Of a stretch of 8,534 nt of DNA, positions 1-7,200 are shown one piece after another. Under the pieces are notes generated by a model. The model was not told the origin of the DNA, searched no databases, and saw only the letters and a list, made by a program, of their open reading frames with translations. Where the stretch lies: positions 1-8,534 of the forward strand of contig JAAHIC010000144.1 of the NCBI GenBank assembly GCA_010671965.1. The letters are read 5' to 3'. The translations under genes were made by a program, and so were the position numbers. How positions within the stretch are numbered: the first letter of the stretch is position 1; each line of letters starts with the position of its first letter. This stretch comes from Leptolyngbya sp. SIO4C5 (GTDB lineage Bacteria; Cyanobacteriota; Cyanobacteriia; Phormidesmidales; Phormidesmidaceae).

Positions 1-57
1 GGTTTCAGCCCAGGCCGTGCCTGCTCCGATTCAGCAGGCAACCTTTGGGCTGAAACC
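1..57. repeat. Nested inverted repeat (12-bp and 8-bp perfect stems)
   Basis: GGTTTCAGCCCA at 1-12 is the exact reverse complement of TGGGCTGAAACC at 46-57. Inside it, TGCCTGCT at 18-25 is the exact reverse complement of AGCAGGCA at 33-40. The two stems are separated by 5-nt internal loops on each side, and the apical loop is 7 nt (26-32). The structure lies in the coding region of the minus-strand gene and may extend further left. Its role is unknown; a mobile small palindrome or an mRNA hairpin are possibilities. Confidence 0.8.
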
Positions 58-182
58 TCAACGGAGCTATCAAACATCTGCTGTAACCATCGAATACTGC
101 CGAGAAAAGGAACCTCGCCAAAGAAGTTAAGGGTTTCTAAAAACTGAGGTAAATTCCACTGGCCTGAAGATTGCTGAGCCAT
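1..182 (-). CDS. Hypothetical protein, N-terminal fragment (runs off left edge)
   Basis: A minus-strand reading frame is open from an ATG at 182-180 to the window edge (60 complete codons). The product begins MAQQSSGQWNLPQFLETL, followed by a hydrophobic, aromatic-rich stretch (NFFGEVPFLGSIRWLQQMF) and then a polar segment rich in S, E, Q and R. There is no signal peptide or obvious motif, and I do not recognise the family. The frame stays open upstream of this ATG back to a TAG near position 265, with a GTG inside, so a longer N-terminus (residues such as DSDRVRDSDRVIE) is possible. I chose the ATG because it is the first one in frame and a promoter-like pair lies just upstream of it. No good Shine-Dalgarno is visible. 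The amino-acid pattern looks like a real protein, but the C-terminal bulk is missing. Confidence 0.5.
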   Translation of the reverse strand, partial: MAQQSSGQWNLPQFLETLNFFGEVPFLGSIRWLQQMFDSSVEVSAQRLPAESEQARPGLK

Positions 183-209
183 TTCAATTACGCGATCGCT
201 ATCTCGCAC

Positions 210-238
210 CCTATCAGAATCTAGGGAGTCATTGACAA
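210..238 (-). promoter_or_regulatory. Candidate promoter for the minus-strand gene at the left edge
   Basis: Read on the minus strand, TTGTCA (complement of 233-238; 5 of 6 matches to TTGACA) is followed after 17 bp by GATAGG (complement of 210-215; about half matching TATAAT). It would start transcription roughly 20 nt before the ATG at 182. The -35 and spacing are good and the -10 is weak. Confidence 0.3.
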
Positions 239-507
239 GCTTCCAAAGGCAGACATTGGCTGACTAACGTTAAGAACACGCTCAGTGGAAACGAGAAATG
301 TAGCCAACCGAACCTCTACTCATACCTCATGTTCAATTAGCTACGTGACCCCGACGACTGACACACTGTAACAAGATGGCGCAGTCAAAAAATTTTGGTT
401 CAGCTCAGTAGATTTCTGTACAGCGGTTCAAGTCAGAATAAGCACAGACTTAACATAGCTGATTATTTAAGCCGCGATCGCCACAGCGGCTGTCGCGTCT
501 AAAGCCT

Positions 508-519
508 TGGCATATGCCA
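508..519. repeat. 12-bp perfect palindrome TGGCATATGCCA
   Basis: TGGCATATGCCA is a perfect dyad in the divergent intergenic region, about 190 bp upstream of the 709 gene. It could be an operator for a dimeric regulator, but short palindromes also occur by chance and nothing else marks it. Confidence 0.35.
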
Positions 520-608
520 TGCTTCCGTAAGTTTACTTGATCCTGATAGAGACGAGCAGCAATTGATGCGGCTCAAAGCGAAAAGTTAATGAAGAGGTTC
601 ATAAAGTA

Positions 609-632
609 CGTATAAAGTTCCGTATTTATACG
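609..632 (+). promoter_or_regulatory. Candidate operator: 8-bp inverted repeat with 8-bp spacer, overlapping a TATAAA -10-like box
   Basis: CGTATAAA (609-616) and TTTATACG (625-632) are perfect reverse complements around an 8-nt spacer, so the half-sites are centred about 16 bp apart, suitable for a dimeric repressor or activator. TATAAA at 611-616 matches the -10 consensus at 5 of 6 positions and lies in the left arm, so a bound protein would occlude such a promoter; no convincing -35 precedes it. The arms also partly repeat directly (ATAAAGT at 601 and again at 612). The site lies 77 bp before the ATG of the 709 gene. Confidence 0.4.
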
Positions 633-708
633 CCTTGGAGAACCGGCTTGCGGCGATTACTTTAGCGTCAGGGTATACATACACTTCAGGTCATCGACTC
701 AATTCACT

Positions 709-1587
709 ATGGCTTCTTTTTCTATAGATTTGTTCGAGCAAAAATTTGATCTCGATGCTTTGGATCAAACCGTTCACGCATCCGTTGATTTAGCTGCTCA
801 AGATCCTTATTTTCTCTATCTTTTCTTTCATCGCTATACCTACTTCAATGGCTACGCCTCAGCCATGATTGCGCGGTTAGCTAGCTCAATTGGTCTGTCA
901 CGCTATCTCTTTGTTCATCCTGAAGCAGCCGTTACCGAAGAAGCCGATCGCGGGATGGAAATTGCGGCCAAAATTCTAACAGCGGCGGCAGATGAAGGGA
1001 CTTATGAAAATCCTTCTCATCGCGCTTTAGCTCAGCTAACGTTGAAAACGGTGGGCAACTACGCCAATCTTTCCGCAGCGCAGCGTAATCAATTTACGGC
1101 CCCGATTTGGTTAGAAAGACTCGTTCAAGATCTAATTACTAGCTATCAGGGTATTCCCGGCAACATTGAGTCTTTGATCCGAGGGATTGGCTTGCACATT
1201 GCTTCCGAAATTTTGGGCGATCGCGAATATGCTCTGATTGATAAAGTGATTCGCCACGACTACGCCGATGTTCGCTTCGATCAGTTCCTGAAGCAGCAGG
1301 CCAGCAATGGCAAAATTGGCGAGCATCAGTTTCATCCCTGGTGCTGGATTGTGATTCACAGCCGTCATGAAGGCGAAGGCATCGAGGTGGAACATGCTGA
1401 CTACGCGTTGACGGCTTTAGAGCTAGCAACGCAGTACCGCCCTGAATCTCAAGAGCAGATCTGGGATTGGGCCGCTCAGGGCTTTAGCGAATTTGCCAAC
1501 CTCCAGCAGAAGCTGTTTCAAGAAATTTACCGGGAATGTCTTGAACTACGCCAACAGCGCGAAGCAAAGACGGTAGTTTCAGTTTAG
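709..1587 (+). CDS. Putative haem-oxygenase-like (HDO/CADD-like) oxidase, first gene of cassette
   Basis: This 292-residue soluble protein has no signal peptide or membrane helix and reads as almost entirely helical. I do not recognise it with certainty. Its pattern suggests the haem-oxygenase-like diiron fold that includes CADD, UndA and the 'iron-containing redox enzyme' families. A possible acidic ligand lies in GLHIASEILGDREY (Glu167). A C-terminal helix WIVIHSRHEGEGIEVEHADYAL (His217, His220, Glu226 or Glu228, His229) resembles the H-x3-D/E-x2-H ligand helix, although the spacing is about two residues longer than the usual form. If the assignment holds, it would bind iron and activate O2, perhaps on an acyl substrate, in the cytoplasm. 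The next gene, a membrane desaturase 37 bp downstream on the same strand, supports an oxidative lipid or pigment role. The ATG at 709 lacks a clear Shine-Dalgarno, which is common in cyanobacteria. The coding call is secure and the family is tentative. Confidence 0.85.
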   Translation: MASFSIDLFEQKFDLDALDQTVHASVDLAAQDPYFLYLFFHRYTYFNGYASAMIARLASSIGLSRYLFVHPEAAVTEEADRGMEIAAKILTAAADEGTYENPSHRALAQLTLKTVGNYANLSAAQRNQFTAPIWLERLVQDLITSYQGIPGNIESLIRGIGLHIASEILGDREYALIDKVIRHDYADVRFDQFLKQQASNGKIGEHQFHPWCWIVIHSRHEGEGIEVEHADYALTALELATQYRPESQEQIWDWAAQGFSEFANLQQKLFQEIYRECLELRQQREAKTVVSV

Positions 1588-1624
1588 AGTCAGAGCTTCT
1601 ATCGCTATTGTCCCAGCTAAGATT

Positions 1625-2638
1625 ATGGCCACAACGCTTACCACCGCCAGAGTCGTTCGGCATTCACCTCATGTTCTGTTAAACACGGCTGCGATCGCCT
1701 ATACGCTCAGCGGCTACGTCAGCGGCATTGCCCTACTATTTGTCGCTAACGGCTGGCTGAACGGACTCGGCGTGCTGTTACTCACCCACAGTCTGATTTA
1801 CTCAGCCTATCTAACCCACGAATTTATGCACGGCAACATCTTTCGATCGCGCCGTCGCAATGCTCGCTGCGGACGGCTGATGGGCTGGCTCAATGGAGCT
1901 TGCTATTTCGGTTTCAAAGCCCTCACAGTTCAGCATATTCAACACCATACCGACCAAGCTGATTTTTATCGCTTTGATATTCCGGCAGCGGTCAGACAGC
2001 TCCCGCCTTTGCTCAAATACACCGTTTTGCTGCTGGAATGGTGCTATTTGCCAGTGGTGGCTTTTTGGGCGCGCTGGCGCAGTATTTACCTGCTATGGCG
2101 AAATGCGCCCTACGCCAAAGCCCGGCAGCGAATTGCTGTCGTGCTGGGTTTGAGACTACTCTTTTTTATCGGCCTAGGCTACCTATCTTTAAAGGCACTG
2201 CTGCTCTACTTTGTGGCCTATAGCAGCATGATTACGGTGCTGCGCTGGGCAGATGCTTTTCAACATACCTATGAAGGATTTCCAGTCGGCTCGGTCCTGC
2301 CTTACCGGGCAGCTAGCTATGAGCAAGCCCATACTTTTTCCAATCTGATTTCTCACCGCTATGCCTGGCTCAACCTGCTGCTGCTAAACTTCGGCTATCA
2401 CAGCGCCCACCATGCCGATATGACCTGTCCCTGGCACGATCTGCCCCAGGTAGACCGGGCGCTAGCGACCAGCGACATGTTTAACTATATTTCGCTGACT
2501 GACCAACTGGTAAACTACCACCAATTTCGCGTCAAGCGCTTACTACTGGGGCAAGGAGATGTCGCGAAAGGGGAGAACAGACACAGCTTTAACCAGTTTT
2601 ACGGAGCGGTTGATGTTTCTTTTATTACGCTCTATTAG
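1625..2638 (+). CDS. Membrane fatty acid desaturase/hydroxylase family protein
   Basis: This 337-residue integral membrane protein has the three histidine boxes of the membrane-bound desaturase superfamily (FA_desaturase type): HEFMH (His65, His69), HIQHH (His104, 107, 108) and HSAHH (His259, 262, 263). Extra histidines lie at 214 (AFQHTYE) and 236 (EQAHTF). These would hold a diiron centre at the cytoplasmic face. Hydrophobic segments at about 18-42, 46-62, 128-150 and 170-208 form the membrane hairpins. Members insert double bonds or hydroxyl groups into acyl chains or carotenoids using O2 and electrons, usually from ferredoxin in cyanobacteria; no ferredoxin gene is present here. The length is typical and all boxes are intact, so it should be active. 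It starts 37 bp after the 709 gene and is probably co-transcribed with it. It is not clearly one of the standard acyl-lipid desaturases (DesA/B/C/D), and a carotenoid or other lipid substrate cannot be excluded. Confidence 0.9.
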   Translation: MATTLTTARVVRHSPHVLLNTAAIAYTLSGYVSGIALLFVANGWLNGLGVLLLTHSLIYSAYLTHEFMHGNIFRSRRRNARCGRLMGWLNGACYFGFKALTVQHIQHHTDQADFYRFDIPAAVRQLPPLLKYTVLLLEWCYLPVVAFWARWRSIYLLWRNAPYAKARQRIAVVLGLRLLFFIGLGYLSLKALLLYFVAYSSMITVLRWADAFQHTYEGFPVGSVLPYRAASYEQAHTFSNLISHRYAWLNLLLLNFGYHSAHHADMTCPWHDLPQVDRALATSDMFNYISLTDQLVNYHQFRVKRLLLGQGDVAKGENRHSFNQFYGAVDVSFITLY

Positions 2639-2668
2639 TCATTGTATTGATAGCGATTTGAGACTTAG

Positions 2669-2687
2669 CAACTGAGTATGACAGTTG
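2669..2687 (+). repeat. Small stem-loop between desaturase and PQ-loop genes
   Basis: CAACTG (2669-2674) and CAGTTG (2682-2687) pair perfectly around a 7-nt loop. The stem is too short and AT-rich, and lacks a T-run, so it is not a convincing terminator; it might attenuate or be a processing site, or be chance. Confidence 0.25.
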
Positions 2688-2720
2688 ATTTCACTCTAAA
2701 CACGAGGAATAAACAAGCAA

Positions 2721-3353
2721 ATGACTGACTGGCGGCTAGGGCTAGGTCTGGTAGCAGGCTGTATCTACTTTTTGGGATTTGTCCCCTATCTGATCACAAT
2801 TTATCAAGGCAAAACCCGTCCGAATCGGGCGAGCTGGTGGATTTGGTCAGTGGTGGGGCTGATTCTGGTTTTTAGCTACGAATCCTCTTCCTCGGATTCT
2901 ATTAGTTCGCTGTGGGTGCCAGCGGCAGCGGCTGTCTGCCACCTCATCATTGCTCTGGCTTCCATCAAATACGGCGAAGGGGGGTGGAATCGTTTCGATC
3001 GCGCTTGCCTAGCTGCTGCTGGCCTGAGTCTGATTCTCTGGTGGGCTTTTGATGCCCCCTTAATCGCTCTGTTTACTAACTTGGCTATTGATTTTTCGGG
3101 GGCGCTGCCGACCATTCGCAAAACCTATCTGCGCCCGGATAGCGAAGATGTACTGCCGTGGTTCCTCTTCTGGCTGGCGAGCTTGCTGAATCTGTTTGCC
3201 ATTGAACAGTTTTCAATCGCGCTGTTTGCCTATCCGTTTTACCTATTTTGCATACCGACAATCATTCTCTATCTGCTGATGAGTCCCAAGTTCAAGCTCA
3301 GGACGGTCAATACTCGCTCAGATAAGTACAAAAGTTTCAACCGAGAGCTGTAG
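2721..3353 (+). CDS. PQ-loop / SWEET-like seven-helix membrane protein
   Basis: This 210-residue hydrophobic protein has about seven membrane helices (roughly 5-28, 38-54, 64-83, 92-110, 113-136, 144-161 and 164-188) in a 3+1+3 arrangement. The two halves carry matching motifs: VPYLITIYQGKTRPNRASWW (Pro22) and LPTIRKTYLRPDSEDVLPWF (Pro130), each with a proline in the first helix of a triple-helix bundle. This is the architecture of SWEET and PQ-loop proteins, which move sugars, amino acids or other small solutes; the substrate here is unknown, and some relatives are not proven transporters. The C-terminal tail after 190 is basic and polar. An upstream GAGGA (2704-2708), 12 nt before the ATG, is a plausible but rather distant ribosome binding site. 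The gene lies 82 bp after the desaturase on the same strand and may share its transcript. Its last 17 bp overlap the end of the convergent receiver gene. Confidence 0.8.
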   Translation: MTDWRLGLGLVAGCIYFLGFVPYLITIYQGKTRPNRASWWIWSVVGLILVFSYESSSSDSISSLWVPAAAAVCHLIIALASIKYGEGGWNRFDRACLAAAGLSLILWWAFDAPLIALFTNLAIDFSGALPTIRKTYLRPDSEDVLPWFLFWLASLLNLFAIEQFSIALFAYPFYLFCIPTIILYLLMSPKFKLRTVNTRSDKYKSFNREL

Positions 3354-3783
3354 CTACAGGTTTCTGCGCAAACAGATCAACCAAACACTGGACTAAAGCC
3401 ACCGGATCGAAGGGCTTGGAGATAATCGCGGCAATTCCTTGTTGTTCGCTGCTGAGGCGATCGCCCAGCCGAATCCGAGGCACTATCAGGACGATAGGAA
3501 CATGCTGCAGCTCAGAATAAAGACACAGATGCTCGGTTAAAACCGATCCGGCGGTTTCCGTGTCTAGCAGGATCAAGTCAGGCAGATGTTCTACAGCTAG
3601 GATTACACCGTCACCAATAGAGGCTGCAGTCAAAACCTGCCAGTCAGCAATCATCTCCAAACTGAACCGAATAATGGTTCGAGAATCTTCTGCCCGATCA
3701 ATCAGCAGAATGCGCTTGGCTGCGGCTGCACCAGCAGAAAAGTCCAGCGGTTGACAACTTAGCCGAGAAACTGACGAACTCAT
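3337..3783 (-). CDS. Degenerate receiver-domain protein (atypical response regulator)
   Basis: A 148-residue single receiver (CheY-like) domain occupies residues 23-140, preceded by about 22 residues rich in Ser and Ala. The fold signature is clear: KRILLID at 23-29, LPDLILLD ending in the phospho-acceptor position Asp74, and SKPFDP with Lys123. Several active-site positions are changed, however: the acidic pair is Asp29-Arg30 with Ala31 in place of the usual D-D/E, the switch Thr/Ser is Val101 (VLIVPR), and the loop after Asp74 lacks the usual MMPxxDG. It has no output domain. It probably cannot be phosphorylated normally and may act as a pseudo-receiver that titrates or modulates the kinase or its partner. 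It is third in the operon, 97 bp after the canonical receiver gene, and resembles that protein enough to suggest an old tandem duplication. Its stop lies inside the convergent PQ-loop gene. No strong ribosome binding site is seen. Confidence 0.85.
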   Translation of the reverse strand: MSSSVSRLSCQPLDFSAGAAAAKRILLIDRAEDSRTIIRFSLEMIADWQVLTAASIGDGVILAVEHLPDLILLDTETAGSVLTEHLCLYSELQHVPIVLIVPRIRLGDRLSSEQQGIAAIISKPFDPVALVQCLVDLFAQKPVATALG

Positions 3784-3880
3784 AGTAATTGCCCGCTTGC
3801 CTACAGGTTGGCTATTGGAAGAGATATGTAAGTAGCCTACAGAGCAATTATGGAGATCCTATGAGGATAGAAATAGTTAG

Positions 3881-4261
3881 CTACAGGGGCCAGCCTAAGT
3901 AACCAGCAATTTGGCTCGCTAGGGTAGTTGGGTCAAAGGGTTTGGTGATGACGCCTTTGGCGCCGGCACTGTAAAGACGGCGGCGGTCGGCGGATTGGGC
4001 TTTAGCTGTCAAAAAAATAACGGGGATAGCCTGGGTCTGACGATTATGCTGGAGTGACTCAAGGGTGGCTAAACCATCCATGTCGGGCATCATTACGTCC
4101 AATAGAATGGCATCGGGTTGCTGGCTTGCGGCCAGTGTAATGCCAGCTTTGCCAGAGGTCGCAGTAAACATTTGCCAGCCTGACTCCAGCATCAGACCAA
4201 TTTCAGCAATTTTGTGAATATCAGGTTCATCATCAATGAGCAGAATTCTCTTTGAAATCAT
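3881..4261 (-). CDS. Single-domain response regulator (canonical receiver)
   Basis: This 126-residue protein is a complete CheY-like receiver with nothing attached. All catalytic residues are present: the acidic pair Asp10-Asp11 in LLIDDEPD, phospho-acceptor Asp55 in [12 protein letters not shown], switch Thr85 in VIFLTAKA and Lys107 in TKPFDP. It should accept phosphate from the adjacent kinase, which lacks its own receiver, and pass the signal by protein contact, since it has no DNA-binding or enzymatic output. Its start overlaps the kinase stop by 4 bp (ATGA at 4261-4258), a classic arrangement for translational coupling, so the two are almost certainly cognate partners. The target is not visible in the window. 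It could also be an intermediate in a phosphorelay. Confidence 0.95.
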   Translation of the reverse strand: MISKRILLIDDEPDIHKIAEIGLMLESGWQMFTATSGKAGITLAASQQPDAILLDVMMPDMDGLATLESLQHNRQTQAIPVIFLTAKAQSADRRRLYSAGAKGVITKPFDPTTLASQIAGYLGWPL

Positions 4262-7200
4262 AGTGGCTGCTTAGAGACCGGCTTTGGCAAAGTGAAGTAA
4301 AAGGTGCTGCCTGCTTCAGGACGGTTTTCGGCCCAAATATGTCCATGATGCTGCTGCACGATATTACGACAGATAGCCAGCCCAAGGCCAGTCCCGCCGC
4401 GCTTGCGCGAATCAGAGGCATCCACCTGCTGAAACCGCTCAAAAATGGTTTCCAACTTATCAGGAGGAATGCCGCGCCCTTGATCCTGAACAGCGAACAG
4501 CACAGTGCTGGTCTGCTCGGTTACAGCTAGCTGAACCGTTGTCTGCGGGGGAGAAAACTTGATGGCGTTGCTGAGCAAATTGGTCAGTGTTTGCAAAATA
4601 TGGTCAGGGTCAGCCCAGATCTCAACGGAGCTGGCAGTCGCTGTTAGCTCGATCTGAGCCTCATGCGCCATTGACTGCATGGTTGCAATGGCCTGCAACA
4701 GTAAATCGCCGGCATTGCAGACCTGCATTACCATGCTGATCTGACCCGATTCAATCCGTTCTAAGTCCAAGACATCGTTGATTAGGCGCGTCAGCCGCTC
4801 GGTGTTTTTTAAAGAAATCTCAATCAGGGCCTGCTCATGAACTGAGAGGGTTCCAAGCTGTCCGGTGGCTAATAGCTTGAGAGAGCCATGCACTGAGGTC
4901 AAAGGAGTTCTCAGTTCGTGGCTAACGACAGAGACAAATTCATCCCTGAGGCGCTCGGTCGCTTTGCGATCGCTAATGTCGCTGACCAGCGTGAATAAGC
5001 CCCTCACCTCACCCTGCTGTACATCGGGAATATAGCTGGCGCTAATCCAGCGATCGCCCGTTAGATAAGGCATTTCTATTTCATAACTGACTGTTTCACC
5101 CGCCAGTCCCTGGGCCAGATAGTCCTGAATTTGCCGATAAGCCGCTTCCCCAATGACATCACGCACCCGGCAGCCGCGGATGGCTTCGCGCGATAGGCCA
5201 AACCAGCTTTCATAAGCAAGATTATTAAACTGATAGCACTGCTGGCGATCGACATAAGCAATCAACACCGGCAGCGCGTCGGTGGTCAGGCGCAGCTTCT
5301 CTTCACTGCGACGCAGAGCTGCCTCGGCCTGACGGCGTTCAGTGACATCTTTAAGGATAATAGTGAAGACTAAGCCCTGCTCCGTTTGTAGCTTGGAGAT
5401 AGAGGCTTCTGCCGGAAATTCCTGGCCGTTTCGCCGCCGACCGACAACGCCACGGCTGCGCTCGGCCATAGGCTGAGCGCTAACCTCTGTTTCGGCTAGC
5501 GCCTGCATGGAGCGGCGATCGCTGGTCTGAAACAGACCTGGCAGTAAGATACTGAGCGGCTGGCCTAAAACCTCAGCAGCGGGATAGCCAAAAATACGCT
5601 CAGCCCCCTGATTGAATAACTGGATAATTTGAACCTCATCAACCGAGATTACGCCCTCATCAGCCGTGTCCAAAATCCCGGCTAGTTTCTGCTGGCTTTC
5701 TCGCAGCGCGGCCTCGGTTTGCTGGCGATCGCGGATTTCCTGCTGTAGCTGATGATTAATTTGGGTCAGTTCGGCGGTACGCTGGCTGACGCGCTCTTCT
5801 AAGGTATCGAGCAGTTGCGCCTGGGTCACGGCTAGTCCTAGCTGATCGGCTAGCTGCTGCACCAGGCTAATTTCGGCCTGATCCCACTGCCGCGGGCGAT
5901 CGCACTGGTGGATTAGCAGAAAACCCCACAGCACTGCCTGATAGAACACAGGCACCACCAGCTCAGACTGAACGGCAAAGCGCTCTAGCAGTACCTGAGC
6001 ATCAGCTGTCAAAGCATGGGCCGAATCGGCGATCGCCACCCGCTGTCCCTGTTGAGAAGCTTCCTGCAGCCGTAATGACTGCATCAGCAGCTGCGTCATA
6101 GCCTCAGGCTGAGCTAGCATAGCAGGCCAGGGAGCCAGAACTGCTTCGTCTACGAGCTGGCTGCTGCCATCGGCCTGCTGCTGTACTACCAAAACGCGAT
6201 CGCAGGCGAGCAGCCCCTGCACTTCTGTCACAATGGTGTGCAAAATCTCTTCTAAGCGTAGCGACTGAGAAATTTTGCGCGTGACCTCTGTGAGGAGCTG
6301 ATTTTGTCGGCTTTGGCGCTCTAGGCGGCGCTCTGCCTTGCGGCGCTCGGTCACATCTAGCCCTGTAGCAATGACATATTCAACCTGTCCTTGCTCATTG
6401 GTGATTACCGTGTTAGACCAGCTAATCAAATGCTTGCTGTCGTCTTTGCTGACCCAGTAGTTTTCATACTGGCTAGGTGCCTGACCGCGCACAAGCTGCT
6501 GAAAAACCGCCTTGACCGCAGCCCGCTCAGCCGGCAGCAGCAAAAAGTCCCAGGGACAGCGGCCACGGACTTCGACTGTCTGGTAGCCCGTGATGGCCTC
6601 GCAGGTGCGATTGAAGCGCAGAATTTGGCCCTGCCGATCGAGTACCACAATCAGCGCGCCCACCGTATCTAGCACCGCGGCAATAAAGTCCCGCTCTTGT
6701 TCCAGCAGCGCTTCTGCCTGCTTACGCTCTGTGATATCGCGAGCTGAAGCATAGATGAGCTGTTCATCGGGATGGGTGACTGCGTTCCAAAGCAGCCAGC
6801 GATAGGAGCCGTCCCGGCAGCGATAGCGATTTTCAAAAGCAATGGTGCGCTTGCCAGCAGCAAGCCTTTGCAGCTCTGCTAAGGTGGCACTGCGATCGCT
6901 GGGATGGACAAAGTTAACCAGGGGATGCGCCTGTAGCTCCTCGTTGCTATAGCCTAAAGTTTGGCTAAAAGAGGGGTTTAGTCGCTTAAAGTAGCCGTCT
7001 AACCCTGCCGTACACAACATGCTAGGCGTGATTGAAAAGACTCGATCGAGAGCCTGCTCTGACTGCTGCCGCTCAGCAACTTCCTGCCGGAGCTGTTGGT
7101 TGGTCTGGATGAGCTGCGCGGTCTGCAGCGAAACCCGTTTCTCTAGCGCCGCGTTGGCTATCTGTAGCTGTGACTCTAACCGTTGACGCTGATCAACCTC

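Larger units (their letters stand above)
183..708. other. Divergent intergenic region without a supported gene
   Basis: This 526-bp stretch separates the minus-strand gene at the left edge from the plus-strand cassette. It holds two HIP1 sites (192, 474), a promoter-like pair facing left (210-238), a short imperfect hairpin AGCCGC/GCGGCT around 470-491, a 12-bp palindrome (508-519) and an 8+8 bp inverted repeat (609-632). Stops occur in all frames at short intervals and the longest open stretch (about 362-499 on the plus strand) has no ATG start. It probably holds the promoters of both flanking transcription units. Confidence 0.6.

Noticed and set aside
1..57. Inverted repeat considered as a transcription terminator or an insertion-sequence end
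   Set aside because: It lies inside an open coding frame, no T-run follows, and no transposase or target-site duplication is visible.
362..499. Plus-strand open stretch of about 45 codons in the intergenic region
   Set aside because: It has no ATG or plausible ribosome binding site, and its translation (Ser/Arg-rich) shows no protein-like pattern.
1132..1429. Two minus-strand open frames (87 and 96 residues) opposite the 709 gene
   Set aside because: They lie entirely within a well-supported plus-strand gene, lack recognisable protein character and are shadows of its codon pattern.
2876..3121. Minus-strand 81-residue open frame opposite the PQ-loop gene
   Set aside because: It is antisense to the membrane helices of a gene with clear internal-repeat structure; Arg/Ala-rich shadow composition.
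3348..3359. Palindrome CTGTAGCTACAG considered as a bidirectional terminator
   Set aside because: There is no loop, the stem is only 6 bp and no T-run follows on either strand.
3856..3868. Small hairpin ATCCT-ATG-AGGAT between the two receiver genes
   Set aside because: A 5-bp stem with a 3-nt loop is too weak to call a terminator or regulatory element.
6391..6672. Plus-strand 93-residue open frame inside the kinase gene
   Set aside because: It is antisense to the conserved PAS2 region of the kinase; the composition is not that of a known protein and no start signal supports it.
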